From assembly GCF_021729155.1 (NCBI RefSeq), contig NZ_JAJQYA010000034.1, positions 1 to 56,847 of the forward strand: DNA of 56,847 nucleotides, read 5' to 3'. The notes beneath the pieces are model-generated. The model ran no database searches, had not been told where the DNA came from, and saw only the letters and a program-made list of their open reading frames with translations. Position numbers and translations under genes: made by a program. The DNA comes from Membranihabitans marinus (lineage in GTDB: Bacteria > Bacteroidota > Bacteroidia > Chitinophagales > Saprospiraceae). Positions 34,081 to 43,476 of the stretch are shown one piece after another; the stretch's first letter is position 1; the number at the start of each line of letters is the position of its first letter.

Positions 34081-34567
34081 AAGGTCATTTTTGGTATAGA
34101 ATTCTGGAAATTTGTCAATAAACCTTGAGTGGTTTTATCAGTATTTTTAAAATATATAAACAGAGGTATATATTATTTTATTGATTAAAGTTCGAATTAT
34201 TAATTAACTGTTGATAGGGTCTTTGATCAGCTATATAAACTAGGGTTCTGTTAAAATCACAACAATGACATTACATATTTTTCATCGTTGAATAATGTTT
34301 GTAAAGAACTTGTTTTTTTTAATTATTTATGGGTTTTTTTAAATTTAAATATAGAATTATTGTCTTTTTATCTAATTTATACTAAATATTCCTATGGTAT
34401 ATACTAAATATTCCTATGATATATATTGAATTTTATGTTGTTGTCTTATGTATTTGTCATTTAATTTGCTTATTTTTAACTGTTGTTGAAGGTGATTTAT
34501 ATTATAAGTGTTGTGTTTTAGTTATAATAATGGTAATATTTTATTAAAACTCCATATATCCAGCAGT
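34081..34567. other. AT-rich leader region of the first metalloprotease
   Basis: 487 bp free of the island repeat families. Contains a short tandem duplication (CTAAATATTCCTATGGTATA / CTAAATATTCCTATGATATA near 34382-34425). The last ~60 bp (GTTTTAGTTATAATAATG through the ATG) are closely similar to the sequence before the second metalloprotease, so this part was duplicated with the gene and probably holds its promoter and ribosome-binding region. Confidence 0.55.
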
Positions 34568-36334
34568 ATGTTAAATAATTTTCTAGCGAGACTATTTGAA
34601 TATAAATATTTAGTATTAATATTTATATTCAGTCAAGGAAGTCGAGTTCAAGCTTCAATTGTCATACCTTATTCCAACTATGGAGAGATGGCATTCCACT
34701 CCAGTACAGTGGTTTATGCCAAAGCACTTAAGAACTATGAGGAAGAAGTAAACGGTGTTCACTATGACCAAACTGAATTTGAAGTTATATCGCTGATAAA
34801 AGGCCAGATAAGTCAGCGTTTCTCCGTCCGAGGAATGTCTCGACGAATTGGTGAATGGCATACCTTAATTTCCGGTGAGAATAAATTTGAAGTAGATAAG
34901 ATTTATGTCTTGATGTTGGAGCCCATCAATGAGGCTTTATGGAAAACGAAACTGTTGTCCTATGGGGTGCTAGAAGAAATCGAAAGCGAGTCGGTTAAGA
35001 TAATGGTTCCCGTATTAGAAAGCAGGCTGATATCTCTACAGCCGAATGAATCATTTGAACCATTGCAAGCTTATCATACCAATGGTTTGTTGTCTATGTT
35101 AAAAGAAGTGTCCACTGGTGTCATTCAATGGGATGCCAGCCAAATAGTTGTGGATTACGATTTGGAAGAAAGAATACAGGTTGAGTTGCGGGCACAGCCC
35201 AGTCATTGTTCTTATTTGGCCAATTCACGATGGGAGAATTTGGATAGTGATGCCATTGAAGTGTACTCTCATGAAGATGGAGATACAAGTATTTCAAATG
35301 TTTCTAATCTAGTGTCTAGTGCGATAAGCGATATGATGAGCAATTACGATAATATCTTATTGACTTATTCTGGAAGCCATGATTATAGTCCAGATACATT
35401 GGATGATTCAGTTTTAGATGGTCAATTTTATTCTTATGCATGGTCCAAAAATAGGGGAAGAACTATTATAATTCAATACAACGATCCCCAAGATGAAATC
35501 GATGATTTGAACAATTGTAATGGCATATTGGCTTATGGAGGGATGTATTATTCAGCTAGAAATGATGAATTTAATGGAGTCACATGGAATAGTTCTACTG
35601 TAGGTTATGTCTTGGTCAACAATGGAGTGGGTAATTGTTTGTCCAATAGTCAATATGAAATTATGTTGATTCACGAAATGACTCATTCTTTGGGCCTTGA
35701 TCATATACCAGCCACCAAGAGGGCAAATATGAATCCTAGTTGCTGTAATAGTATTACCAACAATGATATCGAATGTGTGAATTTTGCCTACGAAAATCAA
35801 TCTTTACCATTGGATTTACTGGCTTTTTATGCCAGTATAATCGATGAAGAAGGTGTTGAACTTATCTGGGAAACAGTAAATGAAGTAAATCACGACTATT
35901 TCGAAATTCAATACAGTACGGACGGATATCAATTTGATGTATTGGACAAGATGGTTAATCAACACCCAGAGATAGATAGTAAGGAGTATAATTATTTGCA
36001 CAGTAATCCCAAACTGGGACTGAATTATTATCGATTAAAGCAGTACGATTTCGATGGTAGTTATACCTATTCTCCCACTCGATCCATCCAATGGTCAGGG
36101 GGAAAACAGAATGAATTGAGTCTTTATCCCAATCCGACTTCAGCTGAAATAGTGATACAGAATTTGGGATTGAAACCCGCTCATTATTCACTGTCCGATG
36201 TAACAGGTAGATTAATCACTCAGGGTGCCCTTCAATCCAATTCTTTAAATTTTGATTTTCTCAATGCTGGAACATATATTTTGACGATAGAGCAAGATAA
36301 TAATCTATTCGTTGAGCGTTTAATTATTTTATAG
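34568..36334 (+). CDS. Secreted metzincin-type metalloprotease with T9SS sorting domain, paralog 1
   Basis: 588 aa from the ATG at 34568; a longer frame from 34508 adds 20 residues with no counterpart in the paralog. Signal peptide ~1-29. N-terminal domain of unknown type (VVYAKALKNYEEE, ISLIKGQ). Zinc site HEMTHSLGLDH starting at residue 369 (HExxHxxGxxH) with ANMNPSCC as probable Met-turn, so a matrixin-like metzincin. A fibronectin-like module follows (VELIWETVNEVNHDYFEIQYS). The C-terminal T9SS type A signal has LSLYPNPTS and GTYILTIEQ. Exported to the surface or medium; substrate unknown. Confidence 0.9.
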   Translation: MLNNFLARLFEYKYLVLIFIFSQGSRVQASIVIPYSNYGEMAFHSSTVVYAKALKNYEEEVNGVHYDQTEFEVISLIKGQISQRFSVRGMSRRIGEWHTLISGENKFEVDKIYVLMLEPINEALWKTKLLSYGVLEEIESESVKIMVPVLESRLISLQPNESFEPLQAYHTNGLLSMLKEVSTGVIQWDASQIVVDYDLEERIQVELRAQPSHCSYLANSRWENLDSDAIEVYSHEDGDTSISNVSNLVSSAISDMMSNYDNILLTYSGSHDYSPDTLDDSVLDGQFYSYAWSKNRGRTIIIQYNDPQDEIDDLNNCNGILAYGGMYYSARNDEFNGVTWNSSTVGYVLVNNGVGNCLSNSQYEIMLIHEMTHSLGLDHIPATKRANMNPSCCNSITNNDIECVNFAYENQSLPLDLLAFYASIIDEEGVELIWETVNEVNHDYFEIQYSTDGYQFDVLDKMVNQHPEIDSKEYNYLHSNPKLGLNYYRLKQYDFDGSYTYSPTRSIQWSGGKQNELSLYPNPTSAEIVIQNLGLKPAHYSLSDVTGRLITQGALQSNSLNFDFLNAGTYILTIEQDNNLFVERLIIL

Positions 36335-36670
36335 AGGTATGTAGCATACAAAACAAGGCAGTAATTTCAAATACCTCTATTAGCGTCTGTTATAATTCGA
36401 TTTGTACCTATGTCCTCATATGGAATTATAGATCATCTCACGATGCAATAGTGTTGCCCATAGGATTAACGGGGCAATCACCCCTCGGGACTGTGGCTGA
36501 GAACATGACGATTTACGGTGTAGTCACGCCTCACGTAGAGACACGACTGAATGAAGTAGTCTGAAAGACTACCAAATGCCCTTAACGGATGACCGAATGC
36601 AGTCATCCTCACCATTGATCCGTTTAGGATCAATGATTGCTCTAAAGAGCAACTACGCACGGTCATCCTA

Positions 36671-36815
36671 GACAATTCCCCTCTTTTGGAGGGGTGTCAG
36701 TTTACTGACGGGGTGGTTAGGAAATTCTGCAGGTAATATTAAAATATATTTTTTTTCAATCGAACCACCCCGTCTGACAAGTCAGACACCCCTCCAATGG
36801 AGGGGAATTTCGCTG
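36671..36815. repeat. Paired-hairpin (BIME-like) element, copy 2
   Basis: Left arm CCCCTC-TTTT-GAGGGG then TGTCAGTTTACTGACGGGG; right arm CACCCCGTCTGACAAGTCAG then CCCCTCC-AAT-GGAGGGG-AATTTCG. The arms are inverted around a ~50-bp T-rich spacer. Better preserved than the copy at 541-705. Confidence 0.85.
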
Positions 36816-36881
36816 CCGAATTTTATGCACTCTAGTCGCAGCACAGTGGCTAAAATCCTTACGAACTACAGGGCAATCACG

Positions 36882-36962
36882 CCGAAGCCAATGGCTTCGG
36901 TTCCTTCGCCAAATGCCGATTTACGGCATTTGGTTGTCCTTCGGACAACTATGCTCAGTCAC
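36882..36962 (-). repeat. Three-hairpin element (inverted)
   Basis: On the minus strand: hairpin 1 GTTGTCC-GAA-GGACAAC (36933-36949), hairpin 2 AAATGCCG-TAAAT-CGGCATTT (36911-36931), hairpin 3 CCGAAGC-CATTG-GCTTCGG (36882-36900). Upstream of hairpin 3 it matches the element at 12322; hairpin 3 differs. Confidence 0.85.
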
Positions 36963-37093
36963 CTGAAGGGACGACATAATAGCATCGGGTGAATTCCTGA
37001 TTCATATTCTTATCTTTTAATATCAAAACCACACCGTCAGTTTTCACAAATACTAGTCATGCCGCAGTGGGCATGACTTCTCTCATCTGGCTT

Positions 37094-37162
37094 ACCCACC
37101 CAAAGCCAGTGGCTTTGGTGCCTTCGTCATTGGTAGATTGACTACCAATGGTCCTGTGGACC
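37094..37162 (-). repeat. Three-hairpin element (inverted)
   Basis: Hairpin 3 CCAAAGC-CACTG-GCTTTGG (37100-37118), hairpin 2 CATTGGTAG-TCAAT-CTACCAATG (37128-37150) and hairpin 1 GGTCC-ACA-GGACC (37150-37162), given on the minus strand. The same element is at about 55792-55854 in the other orientation. Confidence 0.85.
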
Positions 37163-37776
37163 CTACTCAGTTAGATTTAGTCCATCGGGTTGCCCTTTGT
37201 GCAACTTCATTCGTTCACCTCGGGACTGTGGCTGAGAACCAGACAATTTATGGGGCAGTCACGCCTCACGTAGAGACACGACTGAATGAAGTAGTCTGAA
37301 AGACTACCAAATGCCCTGAACGGATGACCGAATGCAGTACATTATCGAACATAATACGTAGTATCATAGACCGTAAATCGGTCAATGGTGAGATAACCAC
37401 AGCTACCATGCTGTGGGTGGGTGAGGAAAGGTCGTAAATCGACCTTTGATGAGGGAAGACGACCACTGTGTTGTGGATGGGGATGCCAGGAAAAAGGAGC
37501 CGAAACCTCCGCGTTTCGGGTGGGTTGGCCTTGCGTCTCCTAACACCACCTATTTGGTAATAGTTATGACAATCAGGACTGCTTGTGAGGATAACAGCAA
37601 TTAGTTTACATGTTTTTTCTATAGATAATTTGTGTAAAGTTGTTGTTTTTTTGCAGGTGTTTATAAATTGTTTTAAATTAAAATATTTGGATTTGTTAAA
37701 ATTGGTTGTGTAATGCTAATTATCTTCATGATTTCTAGCAGTTTGTATTTCAAATCTATAAGTTGTTGATGTTTAA

Positions 37777-37784
37777 GGGGGGGG
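37777..37784 (+). promoter_or_regulatory. G8 homopolymer upstream of the second metalloprotease
   Basis: Eight consecutive G in AT-rich DNA, 97 bp before the ATG at 37881 and absent from the otherwise similar upstream region of paralog 1. Such tracts vary in length by slippage and could alter promoter spacing; no promoter consensus is clear enough here to say it does. Confidence 0.5.
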
Positions 37785-37880
37785 TAATTTTAACTATTGT
37801 TAAGAACAATTAATGTTATAATGGTGGTGTTTTAGTTATACTAATGAAAAATTTTATTAAAACTCTATACAGCCAGCAAT

Positions 37881-39653
37881 ATGTTAAAATATATTAATTT
37901 AAATAGACTTTTTGATTATAAGAATACACTTTTATTATTTATATTTCTTGTCGGTCATGGATTTCATACCTATGGTTCCATTATCATACCATACGATAAT
38001 TATGGTGAAATGGCATTCTACTCCAATGCTGTGGTTTATGCCAAAGCACTTCGCAATTATGAGGAAGAAGAAAACGGAGTTCATTATCAACAAACCGAAT
38101 TTGAAGTAATTTCATTGATAAAAGGCCAAATGAGTCAACGTTTTTCTGTGCGAGGAATGTCCAAGCGTATTGGAGAAGGGAGAACCTTAATCTCTGGGGA
38201 TAATAAATTCCAAGAGGATAAAATATATGTCTTAATGTTGGAGCCGATTACTGAGGGATTGTGGAGAACGAAACTATTGTCCTATGGGGTCTTGGAAGAG
38301 GTCGTTAAAGAGGAAGAAAAGATTATGGTTCCCGTAGTGGAAAGTATGATGATTTCTTTGCAACCGAACGAATCTTTTGAACCTCTGCAAGCCTATAAAA
38401 CTACAAGTTTGCTGTCTATGCTAAAGGAGGTCTCAACTGATGCTCAAAAATGGGAGGCCAGTAAAATCGCTACAGATTACGATTTTGAAGAACGGATTCA
38501 GCTAGAATTGAGAGCCCAGCCCAGTCATTGTAGTTATTTATTGAATTCAAGATGGGAAAATTTAGATACTGATGCTGTTGAGGTTTATTCTCACGAAGAT
38601 GGGGATGCAGATGAAACTGGGGTAGCTAGTTTGGTCTCCGATGCAGTAGGCGAAATCGTGAATGGCTACGATAATATCTTATTGACATATTCAGGCAGCC
38701 ATGACTATGATCCTGGAAACAATAGTTCTGCAACTGGGAACCATTTCTTTAGTTATGCTTTAGGTAAAAATGGAGGTCGGTCCATCCTTATTCAGTACAA
38801 TGATCCGAAAAGTGAAATTCCAGATATGACAAATTGTTCGGGTACATTGGCCATTGGAGGAGTTTATGTTTATAGAGCAAATAATGATTTTAATGGAGTT
38901 TCATGGGATAGAAATGCTGTCGGTTATGTAGTGGTCAATAATGGTGTCGGCAGTTGTTTTAATAATAACAGTTATACCACAATGCTCGTCCACGAAATGA
39001 CTCACGCTTTGGGACTAGGTCATATTCCAAGCACTAATCGAGCAAATATGAATCCAACCTGCTGTAACGATATTTCAAGTTATGATGTGGAATGCATCAA
39101 TTTTGCCTATGAAAACCAATCTTTACCACTAGATTTACTGGCTTTTTATGCCAGTCCAGTCGAAGAAGAAGGAGTTGAACTTAATTGGGAAACGGTAAAT
39201 GAAGTAAATCACGACTATTTCGAAATTCAATATAGTGCAGATGGATCTCAATTTGATGTATTGGGTAAAGTAGAAAATATTAATCCTGAGATAGATAGTA
39301 AGGAGTATGAGTTTTTGCATAGTAGTCCAAATCTAGGGGTAAATTATTATCGACTAAAGCAGTACGATTTCGATGGCAGTTATACCTATTCTCCCACTCG
39401 ATCCATCGATTGGTCAGGGGGAGATCACAATGAATTGAGTCTATTTCCCAATCCGACTTCAGCTGAAATTGTGATCCGGAATTTGGAAGCGAAACCCGCT
39501 CAGTATTCCCTGTCCGATGTGACGGGTAAATTAATAGCTCAGGGAGATCTTCAATCCAATCATTTGAATTTTGATTTTCTCAATTCCGGTACTTATATAC
39601 TGACGATAGAGCAAGATAAAATTCGATTTGTAGAGCGTTTAATTATCTTATAA
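37881..39653 (+). CDS. Secreted metzincin-type metalloprotease with T9SS sorting domain, paralog 2
   Basis: 590 aa, collinear with the paralog at 34568 along its whole length. Signal peptide ~1-32. Zinc site HEMTHALGLGH at 371-381 (ligands His371, His375, His381, catalytic Glu372), then ANMNPTCC. Fibronectin-like module VELNWETVNEVNHDYFEIQYS and T9SS type A C-terminal domain (LSLFPNPTS, GTYILTIEQDKIRFVERLIIL in part). The most divergent part is between ~240 and 370, before the zinc site, which may reflect altered specificity. A strong terminator follows at 39761. Confidence 0.9.
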   Translation: MLKYINLNRLFDYKNTLLLFIFLVGHGFHTYGSIIIPYDNYGEMAFYSNAVVYAKALRNYEEEENGVHYQQTEFEVISLIKGQMSQRFSVRGMSKRIGEGRTLISGDNKFQEDKIYVLMLEPITEGLWRTKLLSYGVLEEVVKEEEKIMVPVVESMMISLQPNESFEPLQAYKTTSLLSMLKEVSTDAQKWEASKIATDYDFEERIQLELRAQPSHCSYLLNSRWENLDTDAVEVYSHEDGDADETGVASLVSDAVGEIVNGYDNILLTYSGSHDYDPGNNSSATGNHFFSYALGKNGGRSILIQYNDPKSEIPDMTNCSGTLAIGGVYVYRANNDFNGVSWDRNAVGYVVVNNGVGSCFNNNSYTTMLVHEMTHALGLGHIPSTNRANMNPTCCNDISSYDVECINFAYENQSLPLDLLAFYASPVEEEGVELNWETVNEVNHDYFEIQYSADGSQFDVLGKVENINPEIDSKEYEFLHSSPNLGVNYYRLKQYDFDGSYTYSPTRSIDWSGGDHNELSLFPNPTSAEIVIRNLEAKPAQYSLSDVTGKLIAQGDLQSNHLNFDFLNSGTYILTIEQDKIRFVERLIIL

Positions 39654-39760
39654 ATGCATTTGGTATTACTAGTTAACCTATCCAGCTGGATAGGATATAT
39701 CGATGAGATGGTCTTCTTGCGCGAATATTTCCGAACAGAAAGAATTGTACATCTAATTAA

Positions 39761-39791
39761 AAAAAAAGGAGGTCATCGACCTCCTTTTTTT
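39761..39791. terminator. Strong bidirectional terminator
   Basis: Perfect 14-bp stem AAAAAAAGGAGGTC / GACCTCCTTTTTTT with loop ATC. Serves the plus-strand protease gene and, by its symmetric A/T tails, could also stop xylAB transcription from the right (xylA ends at 39899). Confidence 0.92.
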
Positions 39792-39898
39792 ATTTATGAT
39801 TATCATAATCGAGTAACACTTCAAATATTAACCGACATTATAAAATGCGTTTGGTATAATTATTAATTCATACGGTTTTACTCCTCTCAAATTTGTTG

Positions 39899-41227
39899 TT
39901 AAATATATCGATTGATGAGGTTCTCAATATATTCTTGACGACCGCTTGTTGCTTTTAAATGACTGCCATCACCAGTGATATTGGCCAAATCTTCCAAACT
40001 CAATTTGCCCGCTTCATAATCTAATCCAGCTGAGGTTTCCCAACTTTGGTAGCGATTGCTAAGCAGTGATTTGTATTCTGAAGTAGTCAATATTTGATGG
40101 GCTATTATTAGCGCACGAGCAAATAAATCGATACCTCCGATATGGGCATAAAACAAATCTTCGAGATCGGTGCTGTTTCTTCTTATTTTGGCGTCAAAAT
40201 TAATACCTCCACCTTGAATACCACCACTGTCGAGAATGATCATCATCGCCTGAGTCAACTCATATAAATTGACAGGGAATTGGTCGGTGTCCCAGCCATT
40301 TTGATAATCACCGCGATTGGCATCGATACTTCCCAATGCATTGGAATTGGCCGCTACTTGGAGTTCGTGTTCGAAAGTATGCAAAGCCAATGTGGCGTGA
40401 TTGACTTCGAGATTCAATTTGAAATCATCCATTAAATCGTATTCTCTTAAAAAGCCCAAAACTGTAGCTGCATCGTAATCGTATTGATGCTTGGTCGGTT
40501 CTGCTGGTTTGGGTTCGATAAAGAAGGTTCCGGTAAATCCATTTTTGCGAGCATAGTCTTTGGCCATATGTAAGAACTGTGCCATATGATCCAATTCCTT
40601 TTTCATATTGGTATTCAACAATGACATATATCCTTCTCGACCTCCCCAAAAGACATAATTTTCACCGCCCAACTTAATGGTAGCATCGATGGCATTTTTC
40701 ACTTGAGCTCCGGCATGGGCCACTACTTGAAAGTCGGGATTGGTTGCCGCTCCATTCATATATCTCGGATGTGAAAACAAATTGGCAGTACCCCAAAGAA
40801 CCTTAACGTCGAATTCGGCTTGTTTTTCAAGGGCATAATCGGTGATAAAGTCCAACCTTTTTCCAAAAGTGTTGATGTTTTCGCCTTCATCTATTAAATC
40901 GATATCGTGGAAGCAATAGTATTTAAGTCCTAACTTAGAAATAAATTCAAAGGCTGCATCCATTTTTTGTTTTGCTCTATCCTCCGCACTATTTCCAATA
41001 TTCCACGGCATGGGGCGGGTAGGGTGGCCAAAAGGATCCCCTCCGTCTCCACAGAAGCTATGCCAATAGGCTACGGCAAATTTCATATGATCTTCTAGAG
41101 TCTTGTCGCCCACTTTGGCATCCTTGTCGTAATAGCGATAGGCCAATGGATTGTCTGAATCTTTGCCCTCGAATTTGATCTTGCCTACATTTTTAAAATA
41201 GGCGGATTGGTTAGATTGTGCAGTCAT
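39899..41227 (-). CDS. xylA: Xylose isomerase
   Basis: 442 aa. Interconverts D-xylose and D-xylulose with two divalent metals. Motifs: WHSFCGDGGDPFG, FHDIDL, VLWGTANLFSHPRYMNGAATNPD, YVFWGGREGYMSLLNT, FFIEPKPAEPTKHQYDYD, NLEVNHATLALHTFEHEL, SIDANRGD and NFDAKIRRNS, the class II type. I use the ATG at 41227 (MTAQSNQSAYF); the frame extends 14 residues further to 41269, but that would overlap xylB. Two bases separate it from the xylB stop, so xylB-xylA is an operon with the kinase first. Confidence 0.97.
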   Translation of the reverse strand: MTAQSNQSAYFKNVGKIKFEGKDSDNPLAYRYYDKDAKVGDKTLEDHMKFAVAYWHSFCGDGGDPFGHPTRPMPWNIGNSAEDRAKQKMDAAFEFISKLGLKYYCFHDIDLIDEGENINTFGKRLDFITDYALEKQAEFDVKVLWGTANLFSHPRYMNGAATNPDFQVVAHAGAQVKNAIDATIKLGGENYVFWGGREGYMSLLNTNMKKELDHMAQFLHMAKDYARKNGFTGTFFIEPKPAEPTKHQYDYDAATVLGFLREYDLMDDFKLNLEVNHATLALHTFEHELQVAANSNALGSIDANRGDYQNGWDTDQFPVNLYELTQAMMIILDSGGIQGGGINFDAKIRRNSTDLEDLFYAHIGGIDLFARALIIAHQILTTSEYKSLLSNRYQSWETSAGLDYEAGKLSLEDLANITGDGSHLKATSGRQEYIENLINRYI

Positions 41228-41229
41228 AT

Positions 41230-42720
41230 TTATTTTGTATTTAATTGATCTATTAATGATTTTTTCCATTGTTTATAGCTCTCTTCTAGGCTGGGTTCAG
41301 CATTTGATGGAAGATATTCTCGCAACGGTTTTTGTTGTTGGAAGGCTTGATCTATGTCTTTATAATGACCAATGCCTAGGCCAGCTCCAATGGCAGCACC
41401 TACTGCTCCGGTCGCTTCAACTACGACAATTTTTATTTGAGCCAATTGCGCAATTGTCTCACTAAATATTTTGGATTGAAATAGATTGTCGTTGCCAGTT
41501 TTGATAATCTTGGTTTGGATGCCCAGAGATTGCATGATTTCTATACTGTAAACAAAGGCAAAGGCAATGCCCTCTAACGCCGATCGAATCATGTGATCTT
41601 GGCTATGGGTGTTGAGGTCGATGCCGAGGATGTGGCTACCGATTTGTCTGTTTTGAAATATTCGTTCCGCCCCGTTGCCAAAAGGCAGGGTCAGTAATCC
41701 ATCTGATCCCGCTGGTATTTTTTCCGCTCTCGATTCCAATTCAAAGTAGGAATTGGAAACGCCCACGATTTGTTCGCGAATCCAGCTATATACTATACCT
41801 GCTCCGTTGATGCATAGCAGAGTGCCTATGGATGGGTGATCGGTGGAATAATTGACATGGGCAAAACTATTGGTTCTCTGCTCTATGTCCAAGACGGCTT
41901 GGTCAGATATGCCGTATAGAACTCCCGAAGTACCACCAGTAGCGGCAAGGACACCGATTTCGCTGACATTTAATGAAAATGCATTGTTTGGTTGGTCGCC
42001 TGCTCGATATCCCACCGGTATGCCGGGAGACAAGCCCAATTCCCGGGCTGCTGTTTCCGTTAACAATCCACTATTGTGGAAGGATCCATGATGTTCGGGT
42101 AAAAAGGATGGGGGAATGTCGTAGGCTTTCAATATTTCGTAGGCCGGAGTGTTTTCTTTAAAATTCCATAAAATAGCTTCACTTAAGCCGGAGATGGAAG
42201 TAGAGACTTGATCGGTCAATTTCAGAGCAATATAGTCGCCAGGCAAAAGGATTTTCCATATTTTATTGTAATTATCGGCTTCATTCTCCTTGACCCAGAG
42301 TAATTTTGAAAAGGTGAAATTTCCGGGGAGGTTGTAGTATGCATTCATCAATGTCTCTTTCCCCAGTTTGGATTCTACACCATGTCCAATTTCTACAGCT
42401 CTACTATCACACCATATTATAGAGGGTCTAATGACTTCCTTGTCTTCATCGATCAACACGAGGCCATGCATCTGATAGGCAATGCCAATCCCTATGATTT
42501 GGTCTCGCGCCCCGGGGTATTGGGTCAATAATTTCTGTGTTGCTTCCACGATATATTTCCACCAAGTACTGGGATCTTGTTCGGCATGATTTTTTTCAGG
42601 TACATCTATTTTCATTTCTGTATTGGGTGCCTGCACCGTCAATATCGTCCGTCCTGTATCGGCTTCTACCAAGGCCGCTTTGATAGATGAACTACCAATA
42701 TCATATCCTAACAAATACAT
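41230..42720 (-). CDS. xylB: Xylulokinase (FGGY family)
   Basis: 496 aa. Phosphorylates D-xylulose to xylulose-5-phosphate for the pentose phosphate pathway. FGGY signatures: GYDIGSSSIKAALVE (5-19), MHGLVLID, IIWCDSRA, the central GISGLSEAILWN-like stretch, and GTLLCINGAGIVYSW. The C-terminal ATPase motif (VVVEATGAVGAAIGAGLGIGHY in part) is complete. Directly precedes xylA. No transporter or XylR-type regulator is present in the window, so uptake and control genes lie elsewhere. Confidence 0.94.
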   Translation of the reverse strand: MYLLGYDIGSSSIKAALVEADTGRTILTVQAPNTEMKIDVPEKNHAEQDPSTWWKYIVEATQKLLTQYPGARDQIIGIGIAYQMHGLVLIDEDKEVIRPSIIWCDSRAVEIGHGVESKLGKETLMNAYYNLPGNFTFSKLLWVKENEADNYNKIWKILLPGDYIALKLTDQVSTSISGLSEAILWNFKENTPAYEILKAYDIPPSFLPEHHGSFHNSGLLTETAARELGLSPGIPVGYRAGDQPNNAFSLNVSEIGVLAATGGTSGVLYGISDQAVLDIEQRTNSFAHVNYSTDHPSIGTLLCINGAGIVYSWIREQIVGVSNSYFELESRAEKIPAGSDGLLTLPFGNGAERIFQNRQIGSHILGIDLNTHSQDHMIRSALEGIAFAFVYSIEIMQSLGIQTKIIKTGNDNLFQSKIFSETIAQLAQIKIVVVEATGAVGAAIGAGLGIGHYKDIDQAFQQQKPLREYLPSNAEPSLEESYKQWKKSLIDQLNTK

Positions 42721-42766
42721 ATCTGAATTGGGTTATGTGTGTTTCGAAATAAAATGTGGATAATTT

Positions 42767-42774
42767 CAAACTTA
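42767..42774 (-). promoter_or_regulatory. -7 promoter element of xylBA
   Basis: Minus-strand TAAGTTTG fits TAnnTTTG, 47 bp before the xylB ATG. No matching -33 box seen. Confidence 0.45.
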
Positions 42775-43342
42775 ATAATTATTAATATTTGACTCCTTTT
42801 TTCATCGATGAATATATTAAATAATTATTGAAAGTACTAAATTAAATGGGATTCTCATTGAGGTATAGTTTCCTTATAATAATAGTGTGGAACAATAAGA
42901 TAAATGGATTTAATATATGGTTATTACGATAGGTCGTTGGATAACGAGGAGGTTGGTGGGCTGACAATTGTCGTCAGGTATTACCTGTAGCGGCGACAAT
43001 GCAAAAATCTAGCATTCAATACTTTGGATCTAGACTTAACTATGACTACGTCGATAGGTGAATATTCAAATGGCGACATTGTATATATTTCTACGGCCAC
43101 CATTTTATGTGTTTATTAGTGAAAATACCTATGATTTCAGTAGTGGATTACCTTATACTAAGTGGATTTTGTATTATCCCAAGTGGATTTCATATAAAAT
43201 ACCTAGTCCTTTCTTCAATATTAGGAGTAAGGAAAATTTCAGTCGCTGTTCACCGTCGAAATCATCATGTCAACCAAGAGACAAAAAATATTATGATGGG
43301 AAATGTTTTATTTGAAATGGTAAAATGCAGAATTTCTGCGAC
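42775..43342. other. Intergenic region xylB-tRNA-Leu
   Basis: About 570 bp. Two overlapping plus-strand frames (85 and 93 codons, 43058-43388) have no start context, no domain and run into the tRNA terminator, so I do not call them. A weak inverted motif TTGTCGTCAGG / CCTGTAGCGGCGACAA lies at 42967-42999. None of the island families occurs here. Confidence 0.45.
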
Positions 43343-43349
43343 TAAAAAA

Positions 43350-43386
43350 AAACGGAAAAATACAAGATCCATGTATATTTCCGTTT
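43350..43386 (-). terminator. Terminator of tRNA-Leu
   Basis: Hairpin AAACGGAAA..TACA / TGTATATTTCCGTTT just after the 3' end of the minus-strand tRNA, with a T-run on the minus strand (A-run 43344-43352). Confidence 0.8.
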
Positions 43387-43390
43387 AATG

Positions 43391-43476
43391 TACCCGGAAC
43401 AGGACTTGAACCTGCACGTTCGTAATTGAACACAAGGCCCTCAACCTTGCGCGTCTACCAGTTCCGCCACCCGGGT
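43391..43476 (-). tRNA. tRNA-Leu (anticodon GAG)
   Basis: 86-nt class II tRNA on the minus strand. Acceptor ACCCGGG pairs with TCCGGGT (one G-T), discriminator A, CCA not encoded. The D-arm has GGCGGAACTGGTAGACGC; the anticodon stem CAAGG/CCTTG holds loop TTGAGGG, giving anticodon GAG; a long variable arm follows and the T-loop is TTCAAGT. It reads CUC and CUU leucine codons. Confidence 0.96.

Larger units (their letters stand above)
36335..37565. repeat. Repeat island 5, between the two protease paralogs
   Basis: Contains three-hairpin fragments (36545-36660), a paired-hairpin element (36671-36815), inverted three-hairpin elements (36882-36962 and 37094-37162), and plus-orientation modules at 37275-37320, 37371-37420 and 37430-37530. 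36968-37213 is the inverse of ~55737-55985. Several hairpins are chimeric or broken (hairpin 2 of 37275 runs into other repeat sequence). 37566-37880 is AT-rich leader of the second protease. Confidence 0.85.

Noticed and set aside
36335-37565. Degraded insertion sequence between the two proteases
   Set aside because: No transposase remnant can be read in any frame; the region is explained by palindromic repeat copies.
39654-39866. 70-codon frame directly after the second protease
   Set aside because: It runs through a perfect transcription terminator, and its Lys-Lys-Gly/Pro-Pro stretch is the terminator stem translated.
41228-41269. Longer xylA start at 41269
   Set aside because: It would overlap the end of xylB by 40 bp and adds residues unlike the family N-terminus; the ATG at 41227 leaves a 2-bp gap.
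43058-43388. Two overlapping plus-strand frames of 85 and 93 codons
   Set aside because: No start context or domain; they read through the antisense of the tRNA-Leu terminator and lack conservation cues.
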